64,000 bases of DNA. Origin: Aradus depressus (taxonomy: Eukaryota > Arthropoda > Insecta > Hemiptera > Aradidae). Shown here piece after piece: positions 33,936-45,463 of this stretch. Location of the stretch: NCBI GenBank assembly GCA_963662175.1, contig OY759218.1, forward strand, positions 15,776,480 through 15,840,479, given 5' to 3'. The notes beneath the pieces are model-generated. The model saw only the letters and a program-made list of their open reading frames with translations. It did not search any database and was not told where the DNA came from. The translations under genes were made by a program, and so were the position numbers. How positions within the stretch are numbered: the first letter of the stretch is position 1; each line of letters begins with the position of its first letter.

Positions 33936-35160
33936 TTAAAAAAATTGTGTAAAATAACAATGAATATAATTGAAATAATAAATATTCAATATGATTAAAT
34001 AATAAAATTACCACATTTCCTGTAGAAATTGTAGCTAGTCTTCTACTAAATTTTGATTTCTACAGTAATTTCCGAAAAGGGGCCTAAAAAAATATCGAAA
34101 TTTTGAAGAAAGTGCACGTATTTAAAAAAATTTTAATTAACAAATTTTTTATTTGGATTTCCTTCAAATTTACTAATCAGATGCCATCTTGTTTCTTTTT
34201 AAAATGTTCAATCTAATCCAAAGATATAAATTATCTTACTCGGTTTACAGGGAATATAATAGCATATAATAAGAGAACAAATATTGGGTTTATTTATCTA
34301 AACCTACGTTATAAATGAAATCAAAATATCAATATCAAATAAAAAAATCAAATTATTTACAATATATTTTACAAACTAATTTCTACATCTACTTAGTCTT
34401 AAATATTGTGGCCATTCATCAATTCAATGTTATTTTTGGACATATAAACATATAAATAAATAAAAGTACCTTCGCGCATCTACTTCACTGTTCTTTTCAC
34501 ACCTACATGGTTCACTATCTTAAGCCTAAAAACAACTCTCTCTCTAGACTGTCCACCTCCACATCTCTCCTTAGACTGTTTCTCACTATTTAAAACAGCT
34601 GATCGTCGTCTTTTGGATCTCCATTCATTGGTTGTTCACATTTCGTTTTAAAACATAATGCAACTAATCCATGTTTGTATATTTATTCACTAATTAAGTT
34701 ACTTCACTCCTAACAGCTGCTTTAATACAAATAATAATAATTGATTTTATAATTTATTAATAATGTGAATGTGGTGTATAAATGTTTTTTTTACATCTCA
34801 TTCCCTATACCTAGTAATGTGGAAGTAATAGATATGATGAATAGTGGTTGTTGCTCGTAGATCTTACCGGGTGAATTCATATGCTGATTTATACAGAAGA
34901 CCCCTGAAAGAATGGGGACGCCCAGTTTCATGCTACGCCACTGAGAGGGGGGCTCTTGCCTATGCCACAAGTTGGTAATATTCTCGGCCGATAACGATAT
35001 CGGGCTTCCTTCCTGAGAGGCCCGCTATCGACCGTAAGGGCAAGGTTTCTCTCAAAACACAGCCCCCTTAACTGTACTCCTGTACTGAACAGGTTAAATA
35101 TTTCCCTGCATAGTTGTGCCTCTCGACCACAAACAGTCTCAAACAAATGAATAAAATAAA
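33936..35160. other. Unassigned DNA without recognised gene
   Basis: A/T-rich to about 34840, then a less AT-rich stretch (34850-35140) with a 72-codon minus frame at 34928-35146 that I do not recognise. Confidence 0.4.
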
Positions 35161-35173
35161 ATAATAAAAAATC

Positions 35174-35521
35174 GAGGGCGCCGGTAGCTCAGTGGTATGC
35201 GTGCTTGACTTCTGAGCTCAAGGTCGTGGGTTCGTAACCCGACCGAGGCCCTTAGTTTATTTTATCTGGGAGGTAAAATAAACTTAAGCACGCCGTCCTT
35301 CGGATGGGACGTTAAGCGATGGTCCCGAGCCTGTACGATGTCAGGTACTCGTTAAAAACCCCCTACCCTAGGTGAATAAAAATTTAGGGTAGGCAAAATT
35401 TAGGACTCCCATAGTAGAGTCGGGCTCATGTCCACCAGAGTGACGAAAGAGCTCTCTGGTAGTAGGTGATATGACCTCGTAGTCTAAGCCCGGGCATGAG
35501 TCATAAAACCTAACCTAAACT
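35174..35521 (+). repeat. SINE family 1, full-length copy with target duplication
   Basis: 348 bp flanked by TAATAAAAAATC at 35162-35173 and 35522-35533. tRNA-like head: A box TAGCTCAGTGGTATGCG, B box GTGGGTTCGTAACCCG. The body has GCCGTCCTTCGGATGGGACG, CCTGTACGATGTCAGGTACT, a 'CCCTACCCTAGG...TAGGGTAGG' hairpin and 'GAGTCGGGCTCATGTCC', and ends GCCCGGGCATGAGTCAT plus a short AT-rich tail. RNA polymerase III promoter boxes are expected from family knowledge. Best reference copy in the window. Confidence 0.95.
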
Positions 35522-35544
35522 TAATAAAAAATCTTTAAGAAAAA

Positions 35545-35715
35545 AAATCGTCAGTGAATCACCGGCTATGTACTTCCACAGCACGATTATTCAATTATGT
35601 TTTCACTTTCCTTCCATAGTGGCTTCTGAATCATACTAAATTTTGTGTCGATACATTCATTAATTCGGCAGTTATTTGTTAGCCTAGCTAGGGGCGGGGG
35701 GGGGGGGGGGGGCAA
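35545..35715 (-). repeat. Family A right-end fragment and poly-G tract
   Basis: 'CGTCAGTGAATCACCGGC' then 'ATGTACTTCCACAGCACG', cut off near 35690 by a run of about 20 G. Confidence 0.75.
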
Positions 35716-35767
35716 GGGAGAGCACCCCCCCCTAGAAAAGTGCGATCTAAAGTACCTAATTATAATA

Positions 35768-36050
35768 GGTTAGGTTTTATGACTCATGCCCGGGCTTTAA
35801 CCACAAGGTCATATCGCCTACTACTCTGGTGGACATGAGCCCGACTCTACTGTGGGTGTTCTAAATTTTGCCTACCCTAAATTTTTATTCACCTAGGGCA
35901 GGGGTCTTTAACGAGTACCTTTTAACGCCCCATCAGAAGGACGGCGTGCTTAAGTTTATTTTACCTCGCAGAGAAAATAAACTAAGGGACTCGAAAGGGT
36001 CGAGCTCAGAAAGCAAGCATGCATACCACTGAGCTACCGGCGCCCTCACA
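35768..36050 (-). repeat. SINE family 1, minus copy with target duplication
   Basis: Flanked by AATTATAATA at 35758-35767 and 36051-36060. Contains all family blocks in reverse and the tRNA-like head at the right ('GAGCTACCGGCGCCCTC'). Somewhat shortened between the head and the GCCGTCC block. Confidence 0.95.
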
Positions 36051-36119
36051 AATTATAATATATAACGACAAATCCAACCCAATGAAACATTACAGTCAAA
36101 TACGCTTTCTTAAAGTTTG

Positions 36120-36314
36120 GTCGCCAATGAATGCTGCCGAATTATGAGAGTTTAGCGAACGCAACGTCGTGCGTGTCACAACAAAACGCGCGGCAATTTT
36201 AAAATCAATCCCGAAAACTACGCACGGCGCACAGTGTGGCGAATGACCATTTTAGGTGGACAAAAGTCAATACAAAAATTTAAGATTTCCTGCTCTAAAC
36301 ATTGTTGTCGAAAG
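36120..36314 (+). other. Candidate first exon, CpG-rich
   Basis: An unusual CpG-rich patch for this window ('GAACGCAACGTCGTGCG', 'ACGCGCGGC', 'CGCACGGCGCAC') ends at CGAAAG|GTGAGTGG, a strong 5' splice donor with GT at 36315. A matching acceptor (GATTTTCAG) ends at 36760, before the 36761 exon. No start codon assigned. It could be the promoter and 5' UTR of the downstream gene. Confidence 0.35.
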
Positions 36315-36760
36315 GTGAGTGGCTCCGAAAATGTAAATATTTACCTTATAGTGAAAATAAATACTGCATAGAGATGGAACAAATCAAGTAGACACGTTTG
36401 AACAAGTGTTGTCATTCTACTAGGATAAGACGCGGATTTATTAGTCTGACTGCAATAATATCAGTCCGATCATTGTTTGAGCTATATTCGGCAGTTGAAA
36501 TGGAGTCTAAAAAGAAAGATAAATAATCATATGCACGGTTCTTGTAAGTAGTGTTCAGTTACAGAGATATTTGAACTGTTTTATTAAAAAATCCGTTACA
36601 TCCATAATTTTGAACGAGAAAAAATAATGTTTACCCAAAAGCTCCCAAGCTAATTGACCTATTTTCCTTTTCGTTATACTTTCTAGTTTTCAGATTCATT
36701 TGTATCTTTTTGCTCTTTTTTGCTATACTTCGTATTTTCAATAATAATGATTGATTTTCA

Positions 36761-37408
36761 GAATCAGTGCTCAAGATTGCCCGGAACCAGTTTTTTGAAG
36801 AGTGGTCCAAGTTTCCGAAAAAATCTCGGTACGAAGGCCTCATGAGATATGTTCTAGCTCTAATTACAGATCAGTTTGAAGGGGAAGTGAGTAACAAACC
36901 CTCAATACAATCTGTTGCTCGTTATTCGGGAAAAATAAGCGAAAGGTGGGAAAAGAGTTGTAGTAGACCTGATCTTGTTTTCAAAAAACTATTCATCATT
37001 CTTAAAAGGTTGTATCCACGGTTTCACATGACCCCGACTGTCCACAAAATATTAGAGCATAGCAGCCAAATCATTCGTCACCACTTGGTGCCAATCGGGC
37101 AGTTGACTGAAGAGGCACAAGAGGCCCGTAATAAGGACTGCCGTAATTTTCGAGAACATCGCACCAGGAAAAATTCTCGGGAGTCCTCTAACAGTGAACT
37201 ACTAACAATGCTTTTAGTTTCCTCAAACCCTGTTGCATCCAGCCACCGAAAGTCTGTAAGAAAAAATGTCGGCTCACTCGATCCAGAGGTTATTAGTTTG
37301 TTGAAATGCCCCGAATTAACTGAACAATTGCAAGGCATGCAAATACAAAACAATGATACTGATTGTGAATCATCTGGGGATCTGTATACTAGTGAAGAAG
37401 AAAACTGA
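36761..37408 (+). CDS. Unrecognised protein, probable last exon (transposon-derived type?)
   Basis: Open from the acceptor ATTGATTTTCAG (ends 36760) to TGA at 37406-37408, 215 codons beginning ESVLKIARNQFFEEWSKFPK. The first in-frame ATG is internal, supporting an upstream exon. Contains a basic-hydrophobic segment near LFIILKRLYPRFHMTPTVHK, then IRHHLVPIGQLTEEAQEARN (residues about 105-124), a basic stretch FREHRTRKNSRES, and an acidic C-terminus (SEEEN). The PIGQLTEEAQEARNKD text resembles a group of multi-copy insect proteins that I associate with DNA-transposon-derived genes. That is recollection, not a search. AATAAA at 37872-37877 may serve as poly(A) signal. The frame is intact, unlike most coding relics here. 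Confidence 0.6.
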   Translation, partial: ESVLKIARNQFFEEWSKFPKKSRYEGLMRYVLALITDQFEGEVSNKPSIQSVARYSGKISERWEKSCSRPDLVFKKLFIILKRLYPRFHMTPTVHKILEHSSQIIRHHLVPIGQLTEEAQEARNKDCRNFREHRTRKNSRESSNSELLTMLLVSSNPVASSHRKSVRKNVGSLDPEVISLLKCPELTEQLQGMQIQNNDTDCESSGDLYTSEEEN

Positions 37409-37523
37409 TATCTGAATGTGCTAGTTCCTATATGTATAAAGACGCTATTATGTTAATTTGTGTGTGATTTTATTATACTACTATACTTTTACTTTAACTG
37501 TCAATGAGATTAAATTAACTTAG

Positions 37524-37525
<2 letters not shown>

Positions 37526-37554
<29 letters not shown>
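37526..37554. repeat. (TA)n microsatellite
   Basis: About 14 TA units in the presumed 3' UTR of the preceding exon. Confidence 0.9.
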
Positions 37555-37557
<3 letters not shown>

Positions 37558-38261
37558 GAAATTTTGTACTAGTATCTTAACTATGACCTTTTGCTGTTGT
37601 CTTGTTTAATTTCGTAAGATAGCATTGAAAAAATGTTTCCCTGGAAAGCCGTTCATTTATTCACTTAACGTTTGACATATTTTACTGAGTTGGCTTTTAA
37701 TTTTTGTATCATATTTTGATACCGGCAGAATTCAAACAGTTTGTACATATCTTGTTTATTTCCTTGAAGCAAGGGTTTTACCTTTTTCTTATTCATGTAA
37801 AGTGGTTTTATTTTCTTCTACGATTCATTAAAGAGTAAACTTGATTTACTAAAGAGTAAACTATCAAATTAAATAAAGTGTTATCTTCACCCATTGTTCT
37901 GTCTATTATTTGATCTTACTGTTCTTCACCCATAGTGTATCGATCTGTCTCAGCTCCATCTAATATTAAGCTAGTTTCACTAATCTAGTCGCTCAGCGGA
38001 TTAAGTAACATTCCGAACTATGTGCCATATTAAACTACTTATGATTAGCGGTTTTTTCAAATTATTTTTGCCATTTGGGTTTAAAAACGTTCGATTGCGT
38101 GCTAATGATTGTACATTGTCTCATTTGATGTGGAATTTCATTAGCTGTAATTTTTGTTTCTGAAAGCTTTTGATACAATGAATCCTCTTCTTGTAATTTT
38201 GAAAAGAAGGTAGAAAAGTGAGGGTTTTTGATGTATTTCAGCAAAAACTCAATTCAATTCT

Positions 38262-38656
38262 TTATTAGCCTTAGGGGAAATACATCTTTTAGGCTCAGGG
38301 TTCGGCCTGATATGTACATTATTCAGTTAAAAAAATATATATATAAATGAAAAATGGAAAATAGTAATAATAATAAAGTACAAAGTAATAGAACCTAACT
38401 GTTAATTAACAAATAAAAAAAAAATAGTGAAAACACTTCTAGTGAAATGGTATTTTATTTAAAAACTTCAATGTCCTCTGATTTTTAGCGCCCTTCCTAT
38501 GTATAGTATGATATTATTGAGGTTTTGGTTGTTTGTAATGTTGAAAAGGGTCTTATGAGGTTGCGGGCTCCTTAGTGCTTCTACCAGGTACTTTTTTCTT
38601 AATTGGCTGAAGGCTGGACACTCCATGAAGAAGTGGTGGATGTCGTCCGGTTGGTC
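38262..38656 (-). pseudogene. Non-LTR retrotransposon 3' end (Cys/His tail and 3' UTR)
   Basis: The minus-strand frame from about 38656 to TGA at 38468-38470 reads DDIHHFFMECPAFSQLRKKY and later KTLFNITNN...ALKIRGH. This is the HxxxC part of the C-terminal Cys/His motif of non-LTR ORF2, then the end of the protein. The 3' UTR follows to 38262 with AATAAA near its end. The same C-terminus occurs at 59101-59193, so this is a multi-copy family distinct from the 18.3-kb one. Confidence 0.75.
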
Positions 38657-39160
38657 TATAAATAAAAAATAATAACATATAAAAAAAAATTAAAAAACAA
38701 TAACATAAAAAATAAAATAAATAGGTAGGTACATAAAATAATAAAATTAATTATTGTACAAGTAATAAAAAATAATGAATAAACAAAAGCATATCTGTGG
38801 AGGAACTCTGCAAAAAATATAAAAATTAAAACTATACATCAAATAATGTTTATATATATATGAAACACGACTTTTATATTATGGTTATTTTATTCTTTTT
38901 GAAAATTGAAGAACTCCTTTGCAGCAATTATTCATTGCTGAAGTAGCATTACATCTCGAGAGGTTCAACTCCTACTACGAGTATCATGGTCATGGAGAGG
39001 ACCATAATTACTGTCCAGAAAGATTGACAGAAAAATAATGAAAACACCATTTGCAGAGAAGGACCGGCACAGGAAGCAATTTATGTTTAATTTTCCGACT
39101 TCAAAGAAAGTTGGCCAGGGAAATTGTACAGTTGGCTTCTTCTAAAGGATTTTTGCTTCT
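38657..39160. other. AT-rich DNA without recognised gene
   Basis: A/T-rich. Palindromic 'GCAGCAATTATTCATTGCTG' lies at about 38922. Confidence 0.4.
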
Positions 39161-39164
39161 CCAG

Positions 39165-40225
39165 TTGTACTAAGTGCCGGGGAAGTTATGTCATCGGTAA
39201 GTTCGATGTTGAGTTTTCATCATACTTCCCCAGAACGAATTAATCAATTACGTTTTCGCTCTCCCTCCAACATCAATTGACCGTAGGGGCTAAAAAACAA
39301 TAGTAGTCTTACAAAGGTAGGATATACAGGGTGTTCATTTCATCTTGACCCAGGTAAATAACTCAAAACATAATGATTTTCTCAAAAAAAGCTTGAGACA
39401 AGAATGTAGAGTAGAATTTACCGCATTATTTGATGTAATCTAATTTTTAATCAAATGAAAATTTTTAACGTTTTTATGAATTGAAAAAAAAAATTTTTTG
39501 ACTGTCAACCTATTTTTTTTTTGCATATTTAGATTCCTCGGGAAAAATTGAAGAGGTTAAATGATACATTTTTTTGTTAGACCAATATTAAACCTAATAA
39601 ATGAATTTTATTGTAGTAAATGTTCGAACTGATGTCCTGTTCACTACATTTATCGAAGTTGTTGCGGAAAATTGCTCAAGGTTCTTCAGTATTGGTCTAA
39701 CAAAAACATGCGTCATTAAACCTCCCTTAATTTTTTCCCAGGAATCTAAATATGCAAAAAAAAAAAAATTTTTTTTTTAATTCATAAAAAACGTTAAACA
39801 TTTTCATTTGTTTAAAAATTAGATTACAGCAAATAATGTCAATTCTACTCTAAATTTGTTGTCTCGAGCTTTTTTTGAGAAAATCATTATTTTTCGAGTT
39901 ATTTACCTGGGTCAAGATAAAATGAACACCCTGTATACATTACATCAGCAGTTATTAGGGTTTTTGAGTTGAGCCCTCCCTTCCCCCGGCCAATTTGGCT
40001 GAAAATCAATAGGTGTTGTCCTTCATGGAATTCTGGGTACACATATCAAATGTCGTATCGAGAAATCCATTATATCGGGAGTTATCGTGTTCAAACACAC
40101 AGACAGCATTTTTTTTTTCATTTTTGGAACCAGTGGGTCGGAAATAATTAAAATCCTGTGAAAACTTAACATCGAATTTCTGACCGATTACGTAACTTTC
40201 TCTATACTTCATAAACCTGGGGAAG
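39165..40225 (-). repeat. Family A: plus stub joined to a minus copy that contains a foldback
   Basis: The plus left end 'GGGGAAGTTATGTCATCGG' breaks at 'GAGTTTTCAT' and a minus right end ('CATACTTCCCCAGAACG') begins at about 39220. The minus copy is split by foldback C at 39327-39933 and ends with 'CTATACTTCATAAACCTGGGG' near 40220. Confidence 0.75.
39327..39933. mobile_element. Foldback element C (CAGGGTG ends, TA target) with transposase C-terminus relic
   Basis: CAGGGTGTTCATTTCATCTT at the left answers AAATGAACACCCTG at the right, each next to TA (39325-39326, 39934-39935). Arms are about 250 bp ('TGACCCAGGTAAATAACTC' / 'GAGTTATTTACCTGGGTCA'). In the unique centre, minus strand near 39605-39665, two frames separated by one base give FDKCSEQ then GHQFEHLLQ and a stop, which resembles the extreme C-terminus of the mariner-like transposase relic in foldback D. 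It is inserted in a family A copy. Confidence 0.85.
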
Positions 40226-40425
40226 TTAAAAAAAGTCAGTTCGTCTGTTAACACGATAACTCCCGACAGAATAAATGTATCGATACAAAAATGTATATGT
40301 TCATCCAAGAACCTCATAAGGACGACGCCTTTTGAGTTTCAACCAAATCGTCCAATGGAAAAGGGTGGATCACAGGAGGTCAAAAAAACTCAAAAACCCC
40401 AATAACTGCCGTTGTGGTCAATGTA
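40226..40425 (+). repeat. Family A monomers directly after a minus copy
   Basis: 'GTTCGTCTGTTAACACGATA' follows the preceding copy after an A-run. One and a half monomers. Confidence 0.65.
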
Positions 40426-40569
40426 CTGTAATAAAAAATAAAGATGAATTAAAATAAAATTACTTTAATAATATAAATATATAATAAAAAAATGATCTAA
40501 CTGAATTAAATAGCATTTTAATGTAATAAATGAATTTGCTGTTAACTCATCTTAAAAAAAATAACTAAT

Positions 40570-40730
40570 GATAAAAAACTCAATATAACATATCTGAGTT
40601 AAGATCCAAGAATGAAATAAATAACTCTGGACAGAAAACGATGATAAAAAACTCAATATAACATATCTGAGTTAAGATCCAAGAATGAAATAAATAACTC
40701 TGGACAGAAAACGATGATAAATTACTCAGT
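40570..40730 (+). repeat. 73-bp tandem duplication
   Basis: GATAAAAAACTCAATATAAC starts at 40570 and 40643. The two 73-bp units are identical by eye, and a third breaks off after about 12 bp. Confidence 0.95.
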
Positions 40731-40739
40731 ATCTAATTA

Positions 40740-42115
40740 CACACACAAAAAAAAAAAAGGATGCCTATTTGTGATAAAAGTATTTAATAAAAATTATGTG
40801 CCGTATTGGAACTTCTAAAAGGCGTTGATATGCAGAACTCACAAGTTTCGACATCTTAAATCAGTTGAGAGAAATTTAGGGAAGTAAAAAAAAATAAAAC
40901 ATTTAAAAAAATTTTACTAACAAAATTAATTTATTTAAAATATAGTGGCCATTTTTAAATTCAATCTTACATACCCGTGACGTCACCGAAAAACATTACA
41001 AAATTGCACAATTCTTTATCACTAAAACAATTTCTCATTATATATCCCTTCATCACTTTACACTTCATATAACATATCTTCGGACGTCACTTCACCTCGT
41101 GTTACTTAATTATGAACTTATAAAAAAAAAAAATATATATAACACAAGAGAGTCTTTTGACGTGCACTCTGGACATGGTTTCCATTTCGACTGAAATCCG
41201 CTAAAAAAAACATTGTTTCAACTTTGTTTTCAAGCCTCCTGTGTAAAACAAAAATTTTACTTTTTTCTGTTGTTTTCTTCCTTCTTTTTGTTTCCTTTTG
41301 TCTTTATAAATTTAATGTTAATTTTCCATGTTCTTTGTTTTTTTGTAAAACACTTATTTCATTAATTTGAAATACAAAATCCACTCATATTGAAGCTCTA
41401 ATCGATTAGACGTCCAACTGTTTGGCTTCTCTTGAACTCGCGTCATTACCCCCACTCAGATTTTTTGTTTCTGCTATATTTTCATTTTTTCTCGGAAACT
41501 TTTTTTCATTTTTCTTTCTCAAAATTCTTTAAATAATTTCTTGTTACCTCTTAATTTTTTTCTCGTTTCTTCTTGACTATTCCTTTTTCTTCAATAATTA
41601 TCTTGTTTTATTGATTCCATATTATTCTTCGATGTTCCTTTTAACTTCATTTGGTTCCAATTCGATGTTTAACTTTTAAGAATCTTTCCTGTTAAAAAAA
41701 GACCAACCGTAGACCTCCATTCCTTGCGTTTATTAGTTAAATTTGTTATTAAATTGATATTTTTTTATGTTTCTTTCATATTTATTTTGAAGCTTATAAA
41801 ATTTTCTTTCTTATCTTTGCATCCTCTTCACAATGTTTTACTGCTTTGGGTTATAATCAGTGTTGAAACTAGTTCTCTGATAAGCCTTTTATAGTTTATA
41901 TTGAATTGTTCTTCTGGTATTTTAAACTTTGAAAATTGGTTTGGTACTTTTTACTTTTCAAATTAACTTTACTATTCTTTTTGGTTCTTAAACTTAATAT
42001 TTATCTAGTTTCTCAAAGTTATTTTCTATTATACTCCGTTTTTTCGCAGGTACGATGGTGATCTTCTGTCTACATTACAGTACCAACATGAAATAGTATT
42101 ATATTTAAATTCAAA
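40740..42115. other. AT-rich DNA without recognised gene
   Basis: T-rich text with short polypyrimidine runs. No frame above 60 codons. It may be the non-coding interior of the retroelement whose tail lies at 42563. Confidence 0.35.
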
Positions 42116-42119
42116 CTCC

Positions 42120-42220
42120 ATTCAGACTACAAATATTAATTTTCAGTGTCATCCACCGAAGGGAAAGGGAGATAAATTAATTCGTTCTGGGGAAGTACAT
42201 TACGGGTGATTCACCGACAT
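42120..42220 (+). repeat. Family A right-end fragment
   Basis: 'TTCGTTCTGGGGAAGTACATTACG' then 'GGTGATTCACCGAC' and a T-run. Confidence 0.75.
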
Positions 42221-42562
42221 TTTTCACTGTATACCACTCAGAAATGTTGATTTATTTTAAAATGCTATTTTAATGATTTATATTTATTTATATCTAATTA
42301 TAAATGTTATTTTTCAGGTAAGATTTTCGCTTATGCCTTTCCTAGGAATATGTAAGTATTTCTCCATTTATTGATATAACAAGTGAAATTTTTATAACTA
42401 CTAATTCTACTATTCTAAGTATTGAAGAAGAAACTGTATAGTGGTCCACATGCTCGCATTAAAATTTTTTATTATTATTTTTTGGCGTCTTATTCAATGT
42501 TGAATGCCACATAAGTTATTAAAAATAAATTGTGAATTATATATTATAACATTTTTTGCAGG

Positions 42563-42784
42563 ATCTGTTCATGCAAAAAGAAAGATGATTTACCTCATTT
42601 TCTACTGTTCTGTCCTTCCTTAGATATATACAGGCGACAATTTTTGAGTGAATATATCAATCCTAATAAGACAGATTTAGCACAAATGGAGGACCTATTA
42701 ACCATTAATAATTTGCAAAAGTTCAATAGTATTTATATATTTACTATTAAATCTTTAAAACTAAAAAAATTTCTGCAGGTCTGA
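42563..42784 (+). pseudogene. Non-LTR retrotransposon ORF2 C-terminal fragment (third family)
   Basis: An open 73-codon frame starting ICSCKKKDDLPHFLLFCPSL: C-x-C, then H and C, followed by YRRQFL. This is the Cys/His tail of non-LTR ORF2 proteins. TTTTTTGCAG just before it could be chance. The next 600 bp (to about 43380, ending in A-rich text 'TAAATAAAAAATAAAATAAT') would be the 3' UTR. It differs from the 38.3-kb and 18.3-kb families. Confidence 0.65.
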
Positions 42785-44190
42785 AATGGAGATTTTATTT
42801 CCTTGTTACTTTTATTGAGTTCTGTTCTCTTCATTTCATTGCAGTCAGTAGACAATTTTTAGTTTAAAAATGTAATACTCTTTTCATTTCCACCAGCATG
42901 TCATACTTGCTTTCTTTCAATTTTTCACCAGAATGGACTTTTCATTTATTTATTATTATTATTTTATTAATTTATAAGTTGTTTTTATATAAGTCTTATC
43001 GTTTATTTTCTCATTTTGTAAATATTTTTACTCTACCAATTTTCTTTTCCGTTTTTAAGCAAACCATTTTCATTTAATCTAATGTTCAGTTTACTAACTA
43101 TTTATCACCCTTAACTAGATTATTTTCTCTTGTTTTTCTTCTATTTATTTAGTTTTCTCTTTCTTTCAACAATATTTTTCTCTGAACTCTATTATTACTT
43201 GAGCACCATTAGAGAACATTTTATTTATTTATCTATTCATCTCTTCACATGTTTATATTTATTTCCTGTATTTTTTTTAACTATTCTTTATTCTTCTAGT
43301 TTTCAGTACCATGTATTATGCCAACCTCCATCTGTAATATACTATCTCATGTATAAAAACAGATGTAAATAAAAAATAAAATAATACAAATTATAACATT
43401 TATTCTATAGAAATGAATTTTGAAAAAGTACAGTATAATTAAAACTAATAAAATGAATGAAAAATGGGCTCACAAGTATATTTCAATTGAGGTGAAATTA
43501 GTAATAAAATAATAGGATTTCTTAAGTATTACCTAAATGATAAGTTATTAAAAATGTTGTAGCTATTCCCTTCGTTATTTCAATATTATCAATAATAGTA
43601 CTAAATATCAACACAAAAAAGAAAAAAAAATGGATGCATATGTATACTTCAATTGAAGAAAAAATAACAATAGAATATTATGATTTCTTAAGTATTTAGT
43701 AAATGAAAAATTAATAAGAATAGCCATTCCTACATCATATTTCGTTATTTCCATAATAATTAATTAACAATTAGCTTTTAAAAAAAGAAATTCTACAAAA
43801 TATCTATGCATTTTACAACCATTTCTAAGATGGTCATATATGAATAATGTGTTGCCAAATTAATGGTATTAGAAAAATTCATTTGGACTTGTATACTCCA
43901 TATAAAATGTTTCGGATGATGGCAATACTTTCTCCATATTAATTTTCTTATTGTGTATTTCCGAATTATGGAAGCTACCATTCAGAGTCCTCTTGTACAT
44001 TTTCAATTAATAAAGCCTCAATATAAAATGAAATATCTGGGATTCTTTCCTGCCATCCGTTGGGGTTTCATAAAACCTAGGGTTTCCTCTGAATTTAAAG
44101 TAAGGACCCTTCTAGTGCTTATCCCTTTATTGCTTGTCCTTCTCTGGTAATTGTCTTAATCCTAACTAGGTAAGAGGAGAGAATTAGGCT
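42785..44190. other. AT-rich DNA, probable retroelement 3' UTR then unassigned
   Basis: No coding frame recognised. 43441-43510 and 43621-43690 share 'TATACTTCAATTGA'/'TATATTTCAATTGA' and 'GATTTCTTAAGTATT', suggesting a diverged duplication of about 180 bp. Confidence 0.4.
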
Positions 44191-44229
44191 TGTAGTCGAT
44201 AAAAACAAATTTGTAGAATTTCTGCAAAG

Positions 44230-44253
44230 CTCTCGGCACTGTGCCTTCTTCAG
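44230..44253 (-). other. Hammerhead-like half-core hairpin
   Basis: Minus strand CTGAAGA, GGCAC-A-GTGCC hairpin, then GAGAG. The context (a 'CTGCAAAGCTCTCGGCACTG' segment) matches the locus at 382-409. Confidence 0.3.
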
Positions 44254-44520
44254 AGCCTGTATTGACATATATACATTATCAATGAGTTAATATATGTTAG
44301 ATTTGAGTGAAGATATGATTTTTTTTTTTTTTTTTTTTTTGCAAAAGATATATTTATATTTTGAGTATTTACAATCAGTATAAACTATAAGTAAATTTGA
44401 TGAATGACATTATACATTAAATAAAAAAATATATATACCTATATGCATATACATAATAAAATAATAATGGTCTCTGCAATTTAAATAATAATAAACATAA
44501 ACATAAAATGTAATGTACCA

Positions 44521-45112
44521 TAGTGGCGTATATTTGGGGGGGGGGGGGGGCCAAGGGGCCCGGGCCCCCCCCGAAATAAAAAAAATATTAATATAAAAGT
44601 AAAAAAAAGTATATAGTAGTTTGATATTCGATGAAGACGTTCTGGATAAGTTTGCAGGTGTCCCAAGAAACCTGGACTTTATTTTGTACAGAAAACAAGC
44701 GGAAGGAAACCATTTTTTTAATTTGATACATTCACTTATTTTTTATAACTCAAAAATATTATACCTAATTCAAAATATTATAATTATATATTGACTCTTG
44801 TCTGTCGTAAAAACTTAATTTATTTCTTAACCCCATAAAAACAGTTCTTTGGTCTTTATCAAATACTTACAAATAACTACATAACTGATATGCTTAGCTA
44901 GTTTATTTTTTAAAAAAAGCTTCAAATTAAATTAAAAAAGTTAAAAACAAAAACAATAAAATTTAATTTTTCTGGGAGAAGTCCCTATGGGACCGCCAAT
45001 CCTGCTACCGATGTTACCTCTGGTAATACAAGGTGACACTTTTTTTTTCCTTATAAAATCGGCCTGGTGGGCCCCCCCCCCCTCCCGAAATTTTTTCCTA
45101 TATACGCCACTG
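44521..45112. mobile_element. hAT-like MITE with G-rich termini
   Basis: Begins TAGTGGCGTATAT followed by a run of G and ends ATATACGCCACTG. Flanked by ATGTACCA (44513-44520) and ATGTACCT (45113-45120), an 8-bp target duplication with one mismatch. CAGTGGCG ends and 8-bp duplications indicate hAT. About 590 bp, non-coding. Confidence 0.8.
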
Positions 45113-45232
45113 ATGTACCTATGATCAAAAACAATATCAACTACAGATGGAGGTAGGTTAGATAAATATGTGAGTTCAGTTGTATAATAAAATGTTTATA
45201 ATGAAACATATATGGTGTACTTGTTAAATATA

Positions 45233-45463
45233 GGTGTACTTGTAATATAAAATGGTGTACTTGTAATATAAAATGGTGTACTTGTAATATAAAATGGTGT
45301 ACTTGTAATATAAAATGGTGTACTTGTAATATAAAATGGTGTACTTGTAATATAAAATGGTGTACTTGTAATATAAAATGGTGTACTTGTAATATAAAAT
45401 GGTGTACTTGTAATATAAAATGGTGTACTTGTAATATAAAATGGTGTACTTGTAATATAAAAT
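45233..45463. repeat. 21-bp minisatellite, 11 copies
   Basis: GGTGTACTTGTAATATAAAAT repeated 11 times with no visible variation (231 bp). Because 21 is divisible by 3 and no unit has a minus-strand stop, all three minus frames are open. The resulting frames are artefacts. Confidence 0.98.

Noticed and set aside
34928..35146. 72-codon minus ORF
   Set aside because: No domain, splice or start context; retained only as unassigned sequence.
35174..35245. tRNA gene call
   Set aside because: A and B boxes are present but the acceptor stem pairs poorly, the anticodon loop is too long, and the unit continues into a SINE body with target duplications.
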